In this document: in pieces, positions 63,899-64,000 of the stretch
Position numbering within the stretch: the first letter of the stretch is position 1
How the letters are laid out: each line of letters starts with the position of its first letter
Source: Muricea muricata
Lineage: Eukaryota > Cnidaria > Anthozoa > Malacalcyonacea > Plexauridae
Reading direction: 5' to 3'
Assembly (NCBI GenBank): GCA_963855995.1
Contig: OY979727.1
Coordinates: 12,702,946 to 12,766,945, forward strand
DNA length: 64,000 bases
Notes under the pieces: generated by a model
Seen by the model: only the letters and a program-made list of their open reading frames with translations
Database searches by the model: none
Told to the model about the DNA's origin: nothing
Position numbers and translations under genes: made by a program

Positions 63899-64000
63899 CT
63901 AAAAATATATTAATATTTTTTAAAAACGGTAATAAGATCAAAGCTTGTCATTTATTTCTCGATTTTATCATCAGTTTAGAAGTCAGGAGTAAATCTATCG

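Overview
This is nuclear DNA from an animal. The genes are split into many short exons with GT-AG introns whose phases agree from exon to exon. They encode metazoan proteins: a secreted collagen, the PP1 regulator PNUTS, the mitochondrial Fe-S carrier NUBPL, an F-box protein and the DNA-repair ATPase RAD50. High AT content, short introns full of hairpin MITEs and minisatellites, and a collagen with 45- and 54-bp Gly-X-Y exons would suit an anthozoan cnidarian. That placement is inference only.

Layout. 1-5457: 5' part of a minus-strand collagen gene (signal peptide, TSPN-like domain, Ser/Thr/Pro linker, triple helix leaving the window at base 1). 5.5-15.4 kb: gene-poor DNA with a pentanucleotide satellite, a long hairpin and two weak exon candidates. 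15451-24502: complete PPP1R10 (PNUTS) gene, minus strand, 24 coding exons, 764 codons. 24.5-27.6 kb: upstream region with no recognised gene. 27.6-44.3 kb: about 16.7 kb of tandem tRNA-like satellite. 44526-48780: complete NUBPL, plus strand, 10 exons, 328 aa. 49436-51782: two-exon F-box gene, minus strand. 52210-63898: RAD50, minus strand, 28 exons; roughly the last 1018 residues are present and the N-terminal Walker A part lies beyond base 64000.

The most unusual structure is the satellite. Two arrays of about 147-bp monomers point away from each other from a centre near 33.7 kb. The left has about 41 units on the minus strand, the right about 72 on the plus strand. Both families share the 20-mer GAACAAGTGGTCTAGTGGTA, which holds a perfect Pol III A box. 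Both carry a B-box-like GGTTCAA at tRNA spacing and a T-run about 25 bp later. The arrays have different higher-order repeats (about 1193 bp = 8 units on the left; 3230 bp = 22 units on the right). A perfect 12-bp-arm palindrome lies at the centre. The array fills the space between the divergent genes PPP1R10 and NUBPL and ends about 240 bp before the NUBPL start codon. Pol III transcription, TFIIIC binding or a boundary role is inferred, not shown.

Second theme: introns made of repeats. A 114-bp minisatellite fills four RAD50 introns and most of one NUBPL intron, and an 80-bp minisatellite fills another RAD50 intron. Several MITE families occur as related copies in different genes, including two TTAA-flanked elements of exactly 515 bp. 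RAD50 has two GC-AG introns. PPP1R10 has a 9-nt microexon and a tandemly repeated 5' splice site. The genes do not form a pathway; they are neighbours in a eukaryotic genome.
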